Shown in pieces: positions 6,975-14,794 of a stretch of 16,891 bases of DNA. The translations under genes were made by a program, and so were the position numbers. The first letter of the stretch is position 1. Every line of letters begins with the position of its first letter. This DNA comes from an uncultured Treponema sp. (GTDB taxonomy: Bacteria; Spirochaetota; Spirochaetia; Treponematales; Treponemataceae), in the NCBI GenBank assembly GCA_905372345.1, contig CAJPPE010000007.1, positions 1 to 16,891 of the forward strand, written 5' to 3'. Below the pieces are notes generated by a model. That model ran no database searches and was not told where the DNA came from. It was given only the letters and a program-made list of their open reading frames with translations.

Positions 6975-7031
6975 GGCAGCGATACTAACATAAAGAGAAA
7001 AAAAAGGGAATAAGGTTTCAGCTAATTTATT

Positions 7032-7718
7032 TTAAGAAGCCAGAGGCGGAGTTTCAGGATCAGTATCAGGCTCAAATTCCGGATTGTTAGAATATCTTTC
7101 AAGCATGAGAATTTTAGAAATTGCAGCAGGTAAAGCCTCCCTAAGCGGAAAGGTATGAGACGCCTGTTCAGTCATAAAACACAATATCCGTGAAGAAAAA
7201 TCGCTCATAACCGGAGGCAGTGCACCAAAAACATTGAGCAAATCTTCTTGTGAGTATTGTTTAATCGTTGAAGCAGAAAGATTCTTATCCATGGAAACCA
7301 GATATTTACACGGACGCCAGCGTACGGATCTGTCTTTGCCGTGATCTCCGGAATAACCGAAAAGGCGGCATATTAAACAACGGCCTTCATATACGGTACA
7401 ATGATAAGGATTATCGATATCGAATAGGAGGCATCCGTTTTTTTTATCTAAAACATTTTCATTAAAACGGCCTTCCAGTATTTGCAATGCCCGTTCCCTT
7501 TGATGAAAGAGAAGCCAGGAGGCAAGATAAAGAGCCTCAACCTCATAAACATCCGGTTCAAAATGGACACAGCAGGCTCCGCACCCGTCTATACACTTAA
7601 TAGGACATTTTAACATCCACTCTTTCTCAGCTTCTTCAATTTCTTTATAGACCTTATCCAAAAGCAAAATCATTTCGGCGGTTTTTGTACCTTTAAAACT
7701 TTCAGTTTCCTTTTCCAT
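7032..7718 (-). CDS. CxxCxxCC-type zinc/iron-cluster domain protein (YkgJ-like), 228 aa
   Basis: The protein belongs to the putative zinc- or iron-chelating cluster family. Its cysteines are C38, C42, C46, C49 and C50 in an N-terminal CPIKC...CGACC block. A second block has GCLLFD (C96), C107, the CTVYEGRCLICRLFG stretch (C114, C117) and RPCKYL (C137). Cysteines of this layout probably bind an Fe-S cluster or zinc, but the biochemical function of the family is not established. The C-terminal 90 residues are helical and lack recognisable motifs. The gene starts 6 bases after the DUF4954 gene, and the GCAGGG near that gene's end may be its ribosome binding site, so the two are probably co-transcribed. 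No metal-transport partner gene is next to it. Confidence 0.82.
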   Translation of the reverse strand: MEKETESFKGTKTAEMILLLDKVYKEIEEAEKEWMLKCPIKCIDGCGACCVHFEPDVYEVEALYLASWLLFHQRERALQILEGRFNENVLDKKNGCLLFDIDNPYHCTVYEGRCLICRLFGYSGDHGKDRSVRWRPCKYLVSMDKNLSASTIKQYSQEDLLNVFGALPPVMSDFSSRILCFMTEQASHTFPLREALPAAISKILMLERYSNNPEFEPDTDPETPPLAS

Positions 7719-7724
7719 TTTTAT

Positions 7725-9896
7725 TTAAGCCCTGCACTTTTCAAAAAGTTTAAGATAATATTCAGTATCTTTTTTTGATTCAATAATCAGGGCATTATCT
7801 TCTACGCTGCCCAAAACAGCTTTTCTTTCTTCAGAATTACGGTAAGTTATATCCCTAAAATGATTATTATAATCCTTATTTTTTGTATAGAATATTTGTT
7901 CTTCAATATATTTTCTTATTGCAGCTGCCTTGTCTAAAAGTTTATTCCAAAGGGCCGTATCTATCTTTTTAACCTTCATAAGCCCACAAAGAACAGCATA
8001 AGCATTTTCAGCCTTATCAACAACATAAGAACAATTCGCTTTGTCATAGGCAGCATGAATTTTCTCCCATGTGTTAAGTTTTCCTGATTTTATGTCTTCT
8101 TTAATTGAATTGAGTTTTTTTTCAGGGATCAACTGACCGCCCATATTTACCCAGTTAAAATCAAAATCTTTTGAAAGTTTAAACTCTTCAATACTCATTA
8201 CAATCTTATCTACACCCTTATCAAAATACTCGGCCAAGGTTGTAACTCCATACCATATCAGCATATCCCGATAAGCCTCATAAGATTCTACAGCCTTGAT
8301 TATTTTTACCGTGCGTTTAGACCTTTCAATATTTTCGCCTTTTACAAAAAGTTTTTTTGCCTCATCTTTTTTATCCTTGAGAATTTCATCTATGCTTAAA
8401 GGTTTATTTCCGGCCTCAATCCAAGCTGCACATATCCATTTTTCGAGAAGAGTACGGGCATTTAAAATTTCAGCAACGGTATCGGGAGCAAGATAATTTG
8501 TTTCGATGTGCTGAGTCTTTGTTATCCTCCTATCCCGTTTTAAGAATTTTTTATTATTACGTTCAATGGCATACATATTGTACATCCAATAATATGCTGG
8601 CATAATTTCAAGTCTATCCTTGTGGGGATCATTTAAAACCAAACTAAAAGGAAAAGGAATATCAAGCTCTGCCGGATAGTTTGCCTTTGCCAAAATAACA
8701 AATGAAGCAAAACGGCAATTATGTTTTAGAGTTGAAGAAAGCCCCGGCCAAAACCCGCGTCCTGCAATAATCTCGCCATCATTTCCTCTTGTGTTGTGAT
8801 TGGAACCTACAGTAGCCCCTGCAGCCATATTGGACTGACCTTGAATCATAGCTGCAACCAAAAAAGAGTTATTGTGGTGCTGTTCATGGTACGGAAAGAT
8901 AAGAGCATTGAGAACTTCACAGCAAGAAACGGTAGAGTTGTCTCCGACTATAGAATGAATCAACCTTGTTCCGTATTTTAATTCACAGTTATTACCGAGA
9001 ACAAAGCGGACTGCCTTTACTCCATAAAACACTCTGGAACCCAAGCCTATTATACCGTTTACAAGCTCTACTCCCTCCCCTATTTGCGAGGGCTCCTCAG
9101 CTGTTGATTTTATGGTTAAGTTTTTAAGTTTATTTGCTCCCTTTACATATACTGAAGAACCGAAATTAACATCTTTTATAATACGGCAGCTCTTTATTGC
9201 GGAATCGGAACCGACCTCACCGTAATAACCTCTTTTTGAGTCTTTAGAATTTTGAGTTATTTCTTCAAACTTTTTTATAAGAGCAGCGTCATCCCTATAC
9301 CTTGCCCATAAGAAGGCATCAGCCGTAATCATATCATAAAAGGGGTAAACTTCCCTTCCTCCGGCCTCATTGAGTGCATCTATCGTTACCCTAACCTTTT
9401 CATCTTCTCCGTCTTTTACAAGACCCTCTCCGAATTTTGAATGGTTGGTCGTACACATCTCATCAATACGGCTCAAAATAACCCTGTCTCCTATTATATA
9501 ATGTGAAAGATAGGCACAATAATGAATTGCACAGTTCTCCCCTATATCGCAGGAAATAATTTTACTGTTTGTAATACCTACGGGCACTGTAAAATCATGA
9601 TATTTTAAGTAAAAATTTTGAGTTGAAGCAATGCGGACCAAACCGGCAAAAAGGCTGTTTGTTATCAAATCGGTGTCAAAAGGGTCTTCAACCAAGACCA
9701 TCGACCAATCCGTACTGGAATTTCCGTTTTTTATCAAACGCTCAATTTCTTCCGAATCCAATTGACGGTACTTATGTTTTTGATAATTAGTTTGATTAAA
9801 TCTTATATAATACTCGTCTTTACCGGCCGGTAAATATTTACCATCAATAAAATCATAACCGAAATCTTCGGATTTTATTATCTGCATTTTAGCCAT
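7725..9896 (-). CDS. DUF4954-family left-handed beta-helix protein, 723 aa
   Basis: This is a large uncharacterised protein known, as I recall, from treponemes and Bacteroidetes as DUF4954, possibly with a DUF6819-type C-terminus. Two blocks of hexapeptide-like turns suggest a left-handed beta-helix: about residues 100-145 (for example CDIGENCAIHYCAYLSHYII) and about 228-405 (repeats such as IIKDVNFGSSVYV, GIIGLGSRVFYGV and HSIVGDNSTVSCC). Between and after them lies a His/Asn-rich loop: FPYHEQHHNN (H337, H340, H341) followed by GSNHNTRGNDGE (H367). The last 300 residues are helical and charged. Similar helices occur in sugar-nucleotide transferases and acyltransferases, so a carbohydrate-related role is possible but unproven. 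I chose ATG 9896 because CTGGAG lies 6 bases upstream. A GTG at 9929 would add 11 residues without a ribosome binding site. Confidence 0.85.
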   Translation of the reverse strand: MAKMQIIKSEDFGYDFIDGKYLPAGKDEYYIRFNQTNYQKHKYRQLDSEEIERLIKNGNSSTDWSMVLVEDPFDTDLITNSLFAGLVRIASTQNFYLKYHDFTVPVGITNSKIISCDIGENCAIHYCAYLSHYIIGDRVILSRIDEMCTTNHSKFGEGLVKDGEDEKVRVTIDALNEAGGREVYPFYDMITADAFLWARYRDDAALIKKFEEITQNSKDSKRGYYGEVGSDSAIKSCRIIKDVNFGSSVYVKGANKLKNLTIKSTAEEPSQIGEGVELVNGIIGLGSRVFYGVKAVRFVLGNNCELKYGTRLIHSIVGDNSTVSCCEVLNALIFPYHEQHHNNSFLVAAMIQGQSNMAAGATVGSNHNTRGNDGEIIAGRGFWPGLSSTLKHNCRFASFVILAKANYPAELDIPFPFSLVLNDPHKDRLEIMPAYYWMYNMYAIERNNKKFLKRDRRITKTQHIETNYLAPDTVAEILNARTLLEKWICAAWIEAGNKPLSIDEILKDKKDEAKKLFVKGENIERSKRTVKIIKAVESYEAYRDMLIWYGVTTLAEYFDKGVDKIVMSIEEFKLSKDFDFNWVNMGGQLIPEKKLNSIKEDIKSGKLNTWEKIHAAYDKANCSYVVDKAENAYAVLCGLMKVKKIDTALWNKLLDKAAAIRKYIEEQIFYTKNKDYNNHFRDITYRNSEERKAVLGSVEDNALIIESKKDTEYYLKLFEKCRA

Positions 9897-9902
9897 AGGA
9901 TT

Positions 9903-9908
9903 CTCCAG
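9903..9908 (-). promoter_or_regulatory. Ribosome binding site deciding the DUF4954 gene start
   Basis: CTGGAG on the minus strand lies 6 bases before ATG 9896. It sits inside the longer GTG-started frame and argues that the shorter protein is the real product. Confidence 0.7.
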
Positions 9909-9977
9909 ATTAAGCGTTTGTAAAAACACAAAGAAAAGTTAACGTTACAAAATAAACATAAGGACATCTCTCGGCAA

Positions 9978-10002
9978 AGCCGGTAAGCATCTCTCACCGG
10001 CT
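9978..10002 (-). terminator. GC-rich hairpin after the AIM24-family gene
   Basis: A 7-bp stem AGCCGGT/ACCGGCT (9978-9984 with 9996-10002) lies 24 bases downstream of the AIM24-family stop. On the minus strand it is followed only by TTT and then GCCG, so it is a weak intrinsic terminator at best. An overlapping hairpin CGGC-TTT-GCCG (9972-9982) competes with it. The octamer GAGAGATG occurs twice around the structure. Confidence 0.4.
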
Positions 10003-10026
10003 AATAAAAATAGGCTTTAAAACCGA

Positions 10027-10701
10027 TTATTTTCCACTCGGTAAAAACGGAATCAAAGATTGAGCAACCGCATGAATAGGCATTGTCTGTACAATTATTT
10101 TTCCGGGACCGGTAACTTTCGTGTTAAATAAGCCCTCCCCGCCGAAAAGGATATTTTTTACACCTTTTATCATCTCTACTTCCATCTTACAGGTTTCTTC
10201 CATTGCTGCAAGATATCCCGTATCCAAAAGCATTGTTTCACCGGCACCCAAAGTATACTCTACTGCAGAACCGTCAATTTCAAGAAAAACCGTTCCGTTG
10301 CCTGAAAGTTTTTGCATTATAAAACCTTCACCGCCGAAAAATCCTGCACCCAGCTTTTTCTGAAAATGAATCGAAAGGTCAACACCTTCAGTTGAAGCTA
10401 AAAAAGCGGTTTTTTGTGCAATCAAGGAAGAACCCGAAGTGATTTCAAACGCTTTTATAGCACCGGGGAACCTTGAAGCAAAAGATATTTCTCCATCGGT
10501 AGTTGCCGTGTATTTGTTTAAAAATAAACTTTCTCCCGAAAACATCCTTCCGAGGGCTTTACCGACTCCTCCGGCAGATGTTTCCATAGAAATCCCTGAA
10601 CTCATCCAAGCCATTCCGCCGGATTGAGTTATCATTTTCTCCCCTGCTCTAAGTTTACAAACAACGGCAGGAAAAGCATCTCCAATAATTTTGTATTCCA
10701 T
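10027..10701 (-). CDS. AIM24/TIGR00266-family protein, 224 aa
   Basis: The protein matches the AIM24-like family of bacterial all-beta proteins of 220-260 residues. It has the N-terminal AVVCKLRAGEKMITQSGGM (about 12-30), the MSSGISMETSAGGVGKALGRM region typical of the family (33-53), and then repeated beta-strand units such as GFIMQKLSGNGTVFLEIDG and GAGETMLLDTGYLAAM. The mitochondrial relative AIM24 is linked to inner-membrane organisation; the bacterial function is not known. No signal peptide or membrane segment is seen, so it is probably cytoplasmic. AAGGAG lies 6 bases before ATG 10701. The gene stands alone between hairpins at 10736-10797 and 9978-10002, so it is probably a separate or semi-separate transcription unit. 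I see no convincing promoter hexamers in the short upstream gap. Confidence 0.85.
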   Translation of the reverse strand: MEYKIIGDAFPAVVCKLRAGEKMITQSGGMAWMSSGISMETSAGGVGKALGRMFSGESLFLNKYTATTDGEISFASRFPGAIKAFEITSGSSLIAQKTAFLASTEGVDLSIHFQKKLGAGFFGGEGFIMQKLSGNGTVFLEIDGSAVEYTLGAGETMLLDTGYLAAMEETCKMEVEMIKGVKNILFGGEGLFNTKVTGPGKIIVQTMPIHAVAQSLIPFLPSGK

Positions 10702-10735
10702 AAAAAACTCCTTAAAAAAGATTAAGATAAGAATA

Positions 10736-10761
10736 CCTGCAAAAACTTACATTTTTGCAGG
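10736..10761 (-). terminator. Hairpin between ppdK homologue and AIM24-family gene (distal)
   Basis: A perfect 10-bp stem CCTGCAAAAA/TTTTTGCAGG with a 6-base loop. On the minus strand it is followed by TATTCTTATCTT, a broken T-rich tract. It is probably the second part of a double transcription stop after ppdK. Confidence 0.5.
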
Positions 10762-10777
10762 CTTTCATAAATCTAAA

Positions 10778-10797
10778 GCAGCTCCAAATGGAGCCGC
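10778..10797 (-). terminator. Hairpin just after the ppdK homologue (proximal terminator)
   Basis: On the minus strand GCGGCTCC-ATTT-GGAGCTGC forms an 8-bp stem with one mismatch-like G-T/G-A position, starting 6 bases after the ppdK stop region. It is followed by TTTAGATTT. It is likely the main terminator of the cfpA-ppdK block. Confidence 0.6.
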
Positions 10798-10803
10798 ATA
10801 AAA

Positions 10804-13668
10804 TTACTTAGATTTTTTTGCAGTCTTCTTCTTGGCAGAAGAAGTCTTTTTAGCCGGTGCGGACTTTGCCTTTACAGCCTTTTTTTCAGTTGCCTTCTTT
10901 ACAGCGGTTTTAGGCTTTGCTTTTGCAGTTTTTGCAGCTCCTTTTTTTTCGACAGCTTTAGGGCTTTTTGCCGGCTTTGCTGCAGCAGAGTTAGGTATGG
11001 GCTTAATCTTGGGTTCAAGCTTTATTCCTGCTTTTTCCGCATTCTCCAGTTCAACCTGTGCAATAGAAAGAAGAGCAATAGGTACTGAATATGACGAACA
11101 CGAAACATAGTTCAATCCGGCTTCCATACAGAAGCGTACGTTTTCCGGTCTTGCACCATGTTCACCGCAAAGACCTAAGTGCAAATCGGGGCGGGTAAGT
11201 TTACCGCGCTGAATTGCTATTTCGATTAAGTCCCTTACGCGGCTGTCAAGCACGGCAAAGGGGTTTCCATCGATAAGGTCGTACATCGTGTAGTCAGGCA
11301 TAAAGCTGTTAAAGTCATCTCTCGAAAGACCTAACGTTGTTTGAGTCAGGTCGTTGGTTCCGAAAGAGAAGAACTCTGCATATTTTGCAATCTCGTCAGC
11401 ACTTAAGGCAGAAGCCGGAAGCTCAACCATAGTTCCAACCTTGTAATCAAGGTCTCCGCCTTTTACGGCAGCTTTTACCTCTTCGGCAATAGAAGCTATA
11501 CCGGCATAGGTGTGTCCCTCAATTTTCTTTCCGTAAATGATTTGCTTTAATTCTCTAAAGTTCATTATAAGAGGAATCATAATTTCAGGCTTTACATCCA
11601 CTTTTTCTTTTTTTAGCTTGTATGCGGCTTCAAAAATAGCCCTTATCTGCATAGCATAAATTTCAGGATAGGTTATTGCAATTCGGCAGCCTCGGTGTCC
11701 AAGCATGGGGTTAATTTCAGAAAGTTTTTCAATTTCAGCAGCTAAATCCTTTTTGTTTACCTTTTTCTTTTGAGTTGCCAAATATTTTACAAAACCGTCA
11801 AGCTCAGCATCATTATGAGGCAAGAATTCATGCAGAGGAGCATCCAATAAGCGGATAGTAACCTCTTTACCGTCCATAGCTTTAAAGATACCGTAGAAAT
11901 CTTCCGTTTGTAGTTTTTGAAGTTTATCAAGAACCTTTTTTCTTTCAGTCTCGCTTGGAGCTAAAATCATTTCGCGGAAAGAATTGATTCTTTTTTCATT
12001 AAAGAACATGTGTTCGGTTCGGCATAAGCCTATACCATCGGCACCGAAGCCCAAGGCAAGCTGTGCATCACGAGGACTATCGGCATTGGCCCTTACATGG
12101 AAGTCGGACAAGAAACCTTTTGCAAGGCTTATAAAGTCTAAAAGGCCTGAGGTTTTAGGATCGGGTTCAATCAGGTTTGCTTCACCGAAATAAACGGTAG
12201 AATCCCCATAATAAGGAACATTGAGCGTAATATAATCGCCTTCGTTTATAGTAACACCTTCAATAACGGCCTTTTTTCCGCTTATTTTCATATCGGGACG
12301 TACAAGAGATATTTTGCCGTACTGTCGGGCAACAACGGAAGCATGGGCTGAATAACCACCTTCATTCGATATAACACCGGTAGAAACTTCAATACCCTTT
12401 ACGTCTCCTGCGTAGGTTGCAGGCATACATAGAATACATCTTGTGTCCATGCCCTGGAGTTTTGCAGCTCTTTGAGCTTCAATAAGCGAGTCGGCTGTAA
12501 AATATACCCTTCCTACAGCAGCTCCCGGAGCTCCTGCAATACCGCCTTTTGAAGACTTTAAGCCTTTTGTACTCATAATGTCGATTACAGGATGTAAAAT
12601 CTCGTTTAACTGACCGGGTTTAACGGCACGTACAACATACTCGGCATCTACAATCTTTCTGTTGTATAAATCAAGCAAAATCTGAACCATTGAGATGGTG
12701 CTCTTAGCTTCAACCGATTTTTGTTCAATAAGCCAAAGTCTTCCGGCTTCAATAGTAAATCGAATATTGCGGATATCTTTTGTATAATCTTCAAGCTGCC
12801 ATGCAATCTTCTGTAGGTGCTTTAAATATTCCGGCTTTATTGAATTTATATCCTTACCTTTAGCATCAACTTCATTGAATTTTTCGGCAAAGAACTGACC
12901 TTGCAATTTTTTCTCGCCGTTTACAATGTTGCGGCTGAAGAAAGAACCTGAGTATGAATCTTTTCCGTAGTTTCCATAAACCATGGGTTGAATCAAAAGA
13001 GCCGTGTCATGATCCGTGTCTTCTTCAAGGGTTAAAAGTTTACCGATAAGGCGGATTGATTCTTCAAGCTGAACTTTGCAATCATCAAAAAAGCGTGACG
13101 GCAAAAGTCCGGCATATTTGTCCATAATAGCACCGGGTTTTAGGCTGATTTTAGGCATTTTCATAGTACTTTTGATTTCTTTTAATGCCCGCTCTAAATC
13201 CTTAACTTTTGTTTCGTTTTTTTCCAATTCTTCTATTTTTAGAACAACGATCAGAATACCGTTAAGCAAAAACAGAACTTCACTTGCCGCAAAATCTTCA
13301 CCAACATTTTCTTGGAATCCTATTACCGTATCTTTGGTAAGACCGAAGTTATGCAGGGTCGGATAACTTGTTATAAGCATATTGGGAGAAATAACCAATT
13401 TTAAAAGCAATGGAGATTCATCATCACCGTATGTTTTCTTTACTTCCGTACCGAATTTGCTTAAATATGGGGCTATTTCGGAGTATATATTTGCATCACC
13501 GATATCTTGTACAACTGAAGCATCAATTATGATACCCGGCAAGATGGGAAGTTTAAGCTCTGCAAATTCGTTTGCCTGTCTTCCTCGGATACCCAATAAG
13601 TTTTTATCAACTTTTTTGCCGACGGTTTCTTTACTGTTAAAAAAATGTATATTGTTCGATATTTTCAC
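10804..13668 (-). CDS. ppdK: Pyruvate phosphate dikinase homologue with divergent ATP-grasp domain and Lys-rich tail, 954 aa
   Basis: PPDK interconverts PEP, AMP and PPi with pyruvate, ATP and phosphate using a swinging phospho-histidine. The central domain has GGYSAHASVVAR with His442 in the phospho-His position. The C-terminal barrel keeps all active-site residues I know: Arg550 (GLCRTEHMFF), Arg606 (IRLLDAPLHEF), Glu749 (GTMVELP), Asn772/Asp773 (FGTNDLTQ) and Cys834 (LCGEHG). The N-terminal ATP-grasp domain is recognisable but poor. Positions equivalent to Clostridium symbiosum K22, R92, D321, E323 and Q335 (recalled) appear as R28, V92, N301, R303 and E315. The glycine loop GTGVAFTRNP is replaced by YSGSFFSRNI. 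Residues about 888-954 form a Lys/Ala/Pro-rich tail beyond the normal end. The GTG start (13668) has AAGGAG 6 bases upstream, overlapping the previous stop. The family is certain; true PPDK activity is doubtful. Confidence 0.9.
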   Translation of the reverse strand: MKISNNIHFFNSKETVGKKVDKNLLGIRGRQANEFAELKLPILPGIIIDASVVQDIGDANIYSEIAPYLSKFGTEVKKTYGDDESPLLLKLVISPNMLITSYPTLHNFGLTKDTVIGFQENVGEDFAASEVLFLLNGILIVVLKIEELEKNETKVKDLERALKEIKSTMKMPKISLKPGAIMDKYAGLLPSRFFDDCKVQLEESIRLIGKLLTLEEDTDHDTALLIQPMVYGNYGKDSYSGSFFSRNIVNGEKKLQGQFFAEKFNEVDAKGKDINSIKPEYLKHLQKIAWQLEDYTKDIRNIRFTIEAGRLWLIEQKSVEAKSTISMVQILLDLYNRKIVDAEYVVRAVKPGQLNEILHPVIDIMSTKGLKSSKGGIAGAPGAAVGRVYFTADSLIEAQRAAKLQGMDTRCILCMPATYAGDVKGIEVSTGVISNEGGYSAHASVVARQYGKISLVRPDMKISGKKAVIEGVTINEGDYITLNVPYYGDSTVYFGEANLIEPDPKTSGLLDFISLAKGFLSDFHVRANADSPRDAQLALGFGADGIGLCRTEHMFFNEKRINSFREMILAPSETERKKVLDKLQKLQTEDFYGIFKAMDGKEVTIRLLDAPLHEFLPHNDAELDGFVKYLATQKKKVNKKDLAAEIEKLSEINPMLGHRGCRIAITYPEIYAMQIRAIFEAAYKLKKEKVDVKPEIMIPLIMNFRELKQIIYGKKIEGHTYAGIASIAEEVKAAVKGGDLDYKVGTMVELPASALSADEIAKYAEFFSFGTNDLTQTTLGLSRDDFNSFMPDYTMYDLIDGNPFAVLDSRVRDLIEIAIQRGKLTRPDLHLGLCGEHGARPENVRFCMEAGLNYVSCSSYSVPIALLSIAQVELENAEKAGIKLEPKIKPIPNSAAAKPAKSPKAVEKKGAAKTAKAKPKTAVKKATEKKAVKAKSAPAKKTSSAKKKTAKKSK

Positions 13669-13674
13669 TTTTTA

Positions 13675-13680
13675 CTCCTT
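13675..13680 (-). promoter_or_regulatory. Ribosome binding site for the ppdK homologue (GTG start)
   Basis: AAGGAG on the minus strand overlaps the TAA stop of the upstream gene and lies 6 bases before GTG 13668. It supports a GTG start and translational coupling of the two genes. Confidence 0.85.
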
Positions 13681-14707
13681 AAAATAGATTTAAAACTGTA
13701 TCAGGCGAGCCGCGCAAAAAAGCTTCAAACATGGGGCTGGCACCTTGCCTAAAATATTTTGACAACTTTGAAAGATCGTTTATTTCTTGTGCAGAAACGG
13801 CAAACTGGATTGTACTTCCATGCTTAACCTTTCCCCACTTAAATAAGGTATTTATATCTACAATACGCTCTCCGTCATAGTAAACCATAACTTCGGCATC
13901 TTGATATTTTGCAGTATAACTTCGGATAATTCTTTTCCATGCTTCAACGTTTCCGTTATGGAAGAGCTCGTTTGAAACAGGAACAGAAACAAGCTGAGAC
14001 ATCTTCTTGGGGCCTGTAGCTATGGCAGATGGGCGTTCCAAGTGTGAAGGTGCGGAACTTGCTTGAACCTTTGCAGCAGGAGCAGATGGGGCAGGAGCTT
14101 TTCTACCCGGCTTTTTGGCAACAGCTTTTTTAACTTTTACAGGAGCAGCCTTTTTGGGCTCAACATATACAAAGGGACCTGTTTTTACCGATGCAGGAAC
14201 CGAGCACGCTTTCTTTTCAAACAGTTTTTTAATGGCAGAAATAACGGAATTTGCAAGAGCTGCATCAACTGTACCTCTGTCTTGTTTTCCTACAAAAATA
14301 AGCAAAAGCTCATTTTTTCTAAATCCTTGAATAACTTGGGCAGCCGCAGGATTTTTTGGGTTTACAACAATAAAACCCAAATCAGGGTGATCGTAGCCGA
14401 AAACCAAATCAATACCTGTCCATTTGGCAAGCTCTGCAACAAAAGATGAAGCATCATCTAAAATAAATTTCAAATTTTCAGATACAACTTTATAATTCCA
14501 TTTATCAAGAAGAGAAACAGAAAGGATTGATCTAACTTGTTCAGGTTTTATCGTTTGTTCCCTTATCATAAGATTTATCTTGTCGGCAACATTCTCTTTA
14601 GGATTGCAATCATCTAAAATCTCGATAACAGACTGAATATGTTTAACCGAAGTGTTAAAATCAGTCTTTTTAGCAAGCGGAACAAAAAAATTAGTCATAT
14701 TAACCAT
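13679..14707 (-). CDS. Treponemal protein with C-terminal HPr-like domain and basic Ala/Pro linker, 342 aa
   Basis: Three regions can be seen. Residues 1-165 form a mixed alpha/beta domain I do not recognise. Residues about 180-232 are a low-complexity linker rich in Lys, Ala and Pro (EPKKAAPVKVKKAVAKK and onward). Residues about 241-323 resemble the PTS phosphocarrier HPr. An N-E-L-F-H-N-G-N-V-E-A-W stretch aligns with HPr NRLGLHARPAALF, putting His250 near catalytic His15. VMVYYDGERIVD aligns with the HPr beta strand, and KVKHGSTIQF with the family's VKQGSEITI. The Arg-Pro after His15 is absent, so carrier activity is uncertain. The gene lies between cfpA and the ppdK homologue, as TP0747 does in T. 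pallidum by my memory. I chose ATG 14707 because AAGGAG sits 5 bases upstream. A TTG at 14728 would add 7 residues. Confidence 0.8.
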   Translation of the reverse strand: MVNMTNFFVPLAKKTDFNTSVKHIQSVIEILDDCNPKENVADKINLMIREQTIKPEQVRSILSVSLLDKWNYKVVSENLKFILDDASSFVAELAKWTGIDLVFGYDHPDLGFIVVNPKNPAAAQVIQGFRKNELLLIFVGKQDRGTVDAALANSVISAIKKLFEKKACSVPASVKTGPFVYVEPKKAAPVKVKKAVAKKPGRKAPAPSAPAAKVQASSAPSHLERPSAIATGPKKMSQLVSVPVSNELFHNGNVEAWKRIIRSYTAKYQDAEVMVYYDGERIVDINTLFKWGKVKHGSTIQFAVSAQEINDLSKLSKYFRQGASPMFEAFLRGSPDTVLNLF

Positions 14708-14712
14708 AATTA

Positions 14713-14718
14713 CTCCTT
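14713..14718 (-). promoter_or_regulatory. Ribosome binding site deciding the start of the HPr-like gene
   Basis: AAGGAG on the minus strand lies 5 bases before ATG 14707. It lies within the TTG-started longer frame, so the shorter protein is preferred. Confidence 0.8.
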
Positions 14719-14728
14719 TTTTAAGCAA

Positions 14729-14760
14729 AAGCCCCCGAAACGGGGTTGTTCCAGGGGCTT
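14729..14760 (-). terminator. GC-rich hairpin between cfpA and the HPr-like gene (terminator or attenuator)
   Basis: An outer stem AAGCCCC/GGGGCTT (14729-14735 with 14754-14760) and an inner stem CCCCG-TTT-CGGGG (14733-14745) share bases and exclude each other. On the minus strand the structure ends in GGGGGCTTTTGCTT, a short T-rich tract, just before the next ribosome binding site. It lies about 35 bases after the cfpA stop. A partial terminator would let cfpA be expressed more strongly than the two genes behind it. Confidence 0.6.
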
Positions 14761-14794
14761 AAATTTTTAATCAGTTAAGCTCTAAAATCCTAAA

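Noticed and set aside
9897..9929. Upstream GTG start adding 11 residues to the DUF4954 protein
   Set aside because: No ribosome binding site precedes it, while CTGGAG sits 6 bases before ATG 9896.
9960..10026. Possible riboswitch-like leader containing GAGAGATG
   Set aside because: I could not match it to the conserved core of TPP or any other riboswitch class I know, so it is reported only as a hairpin and repeat.
10832..11110. Open frame on the plus strand, 92 codons, Phe/Ala-rich
   Set aside because: It is the antisense of the Lys/Ala-rich tail of the ppdK homologue; the low-complexity sequence lacks stops. No ribosome binding site.
14063..14449. Open frame on the plus strand, 128 codons
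   Set aside because: It lies fully antisense to the HPr-like gene, partly over its repetitive basic linker, with no family resemblance and no initiation signals.
14708..14728. Upstream TTG start adding 7 residues to the HPr-like protein
   Set aside because: The codons include the AAGGAG that serves ATG 14707.
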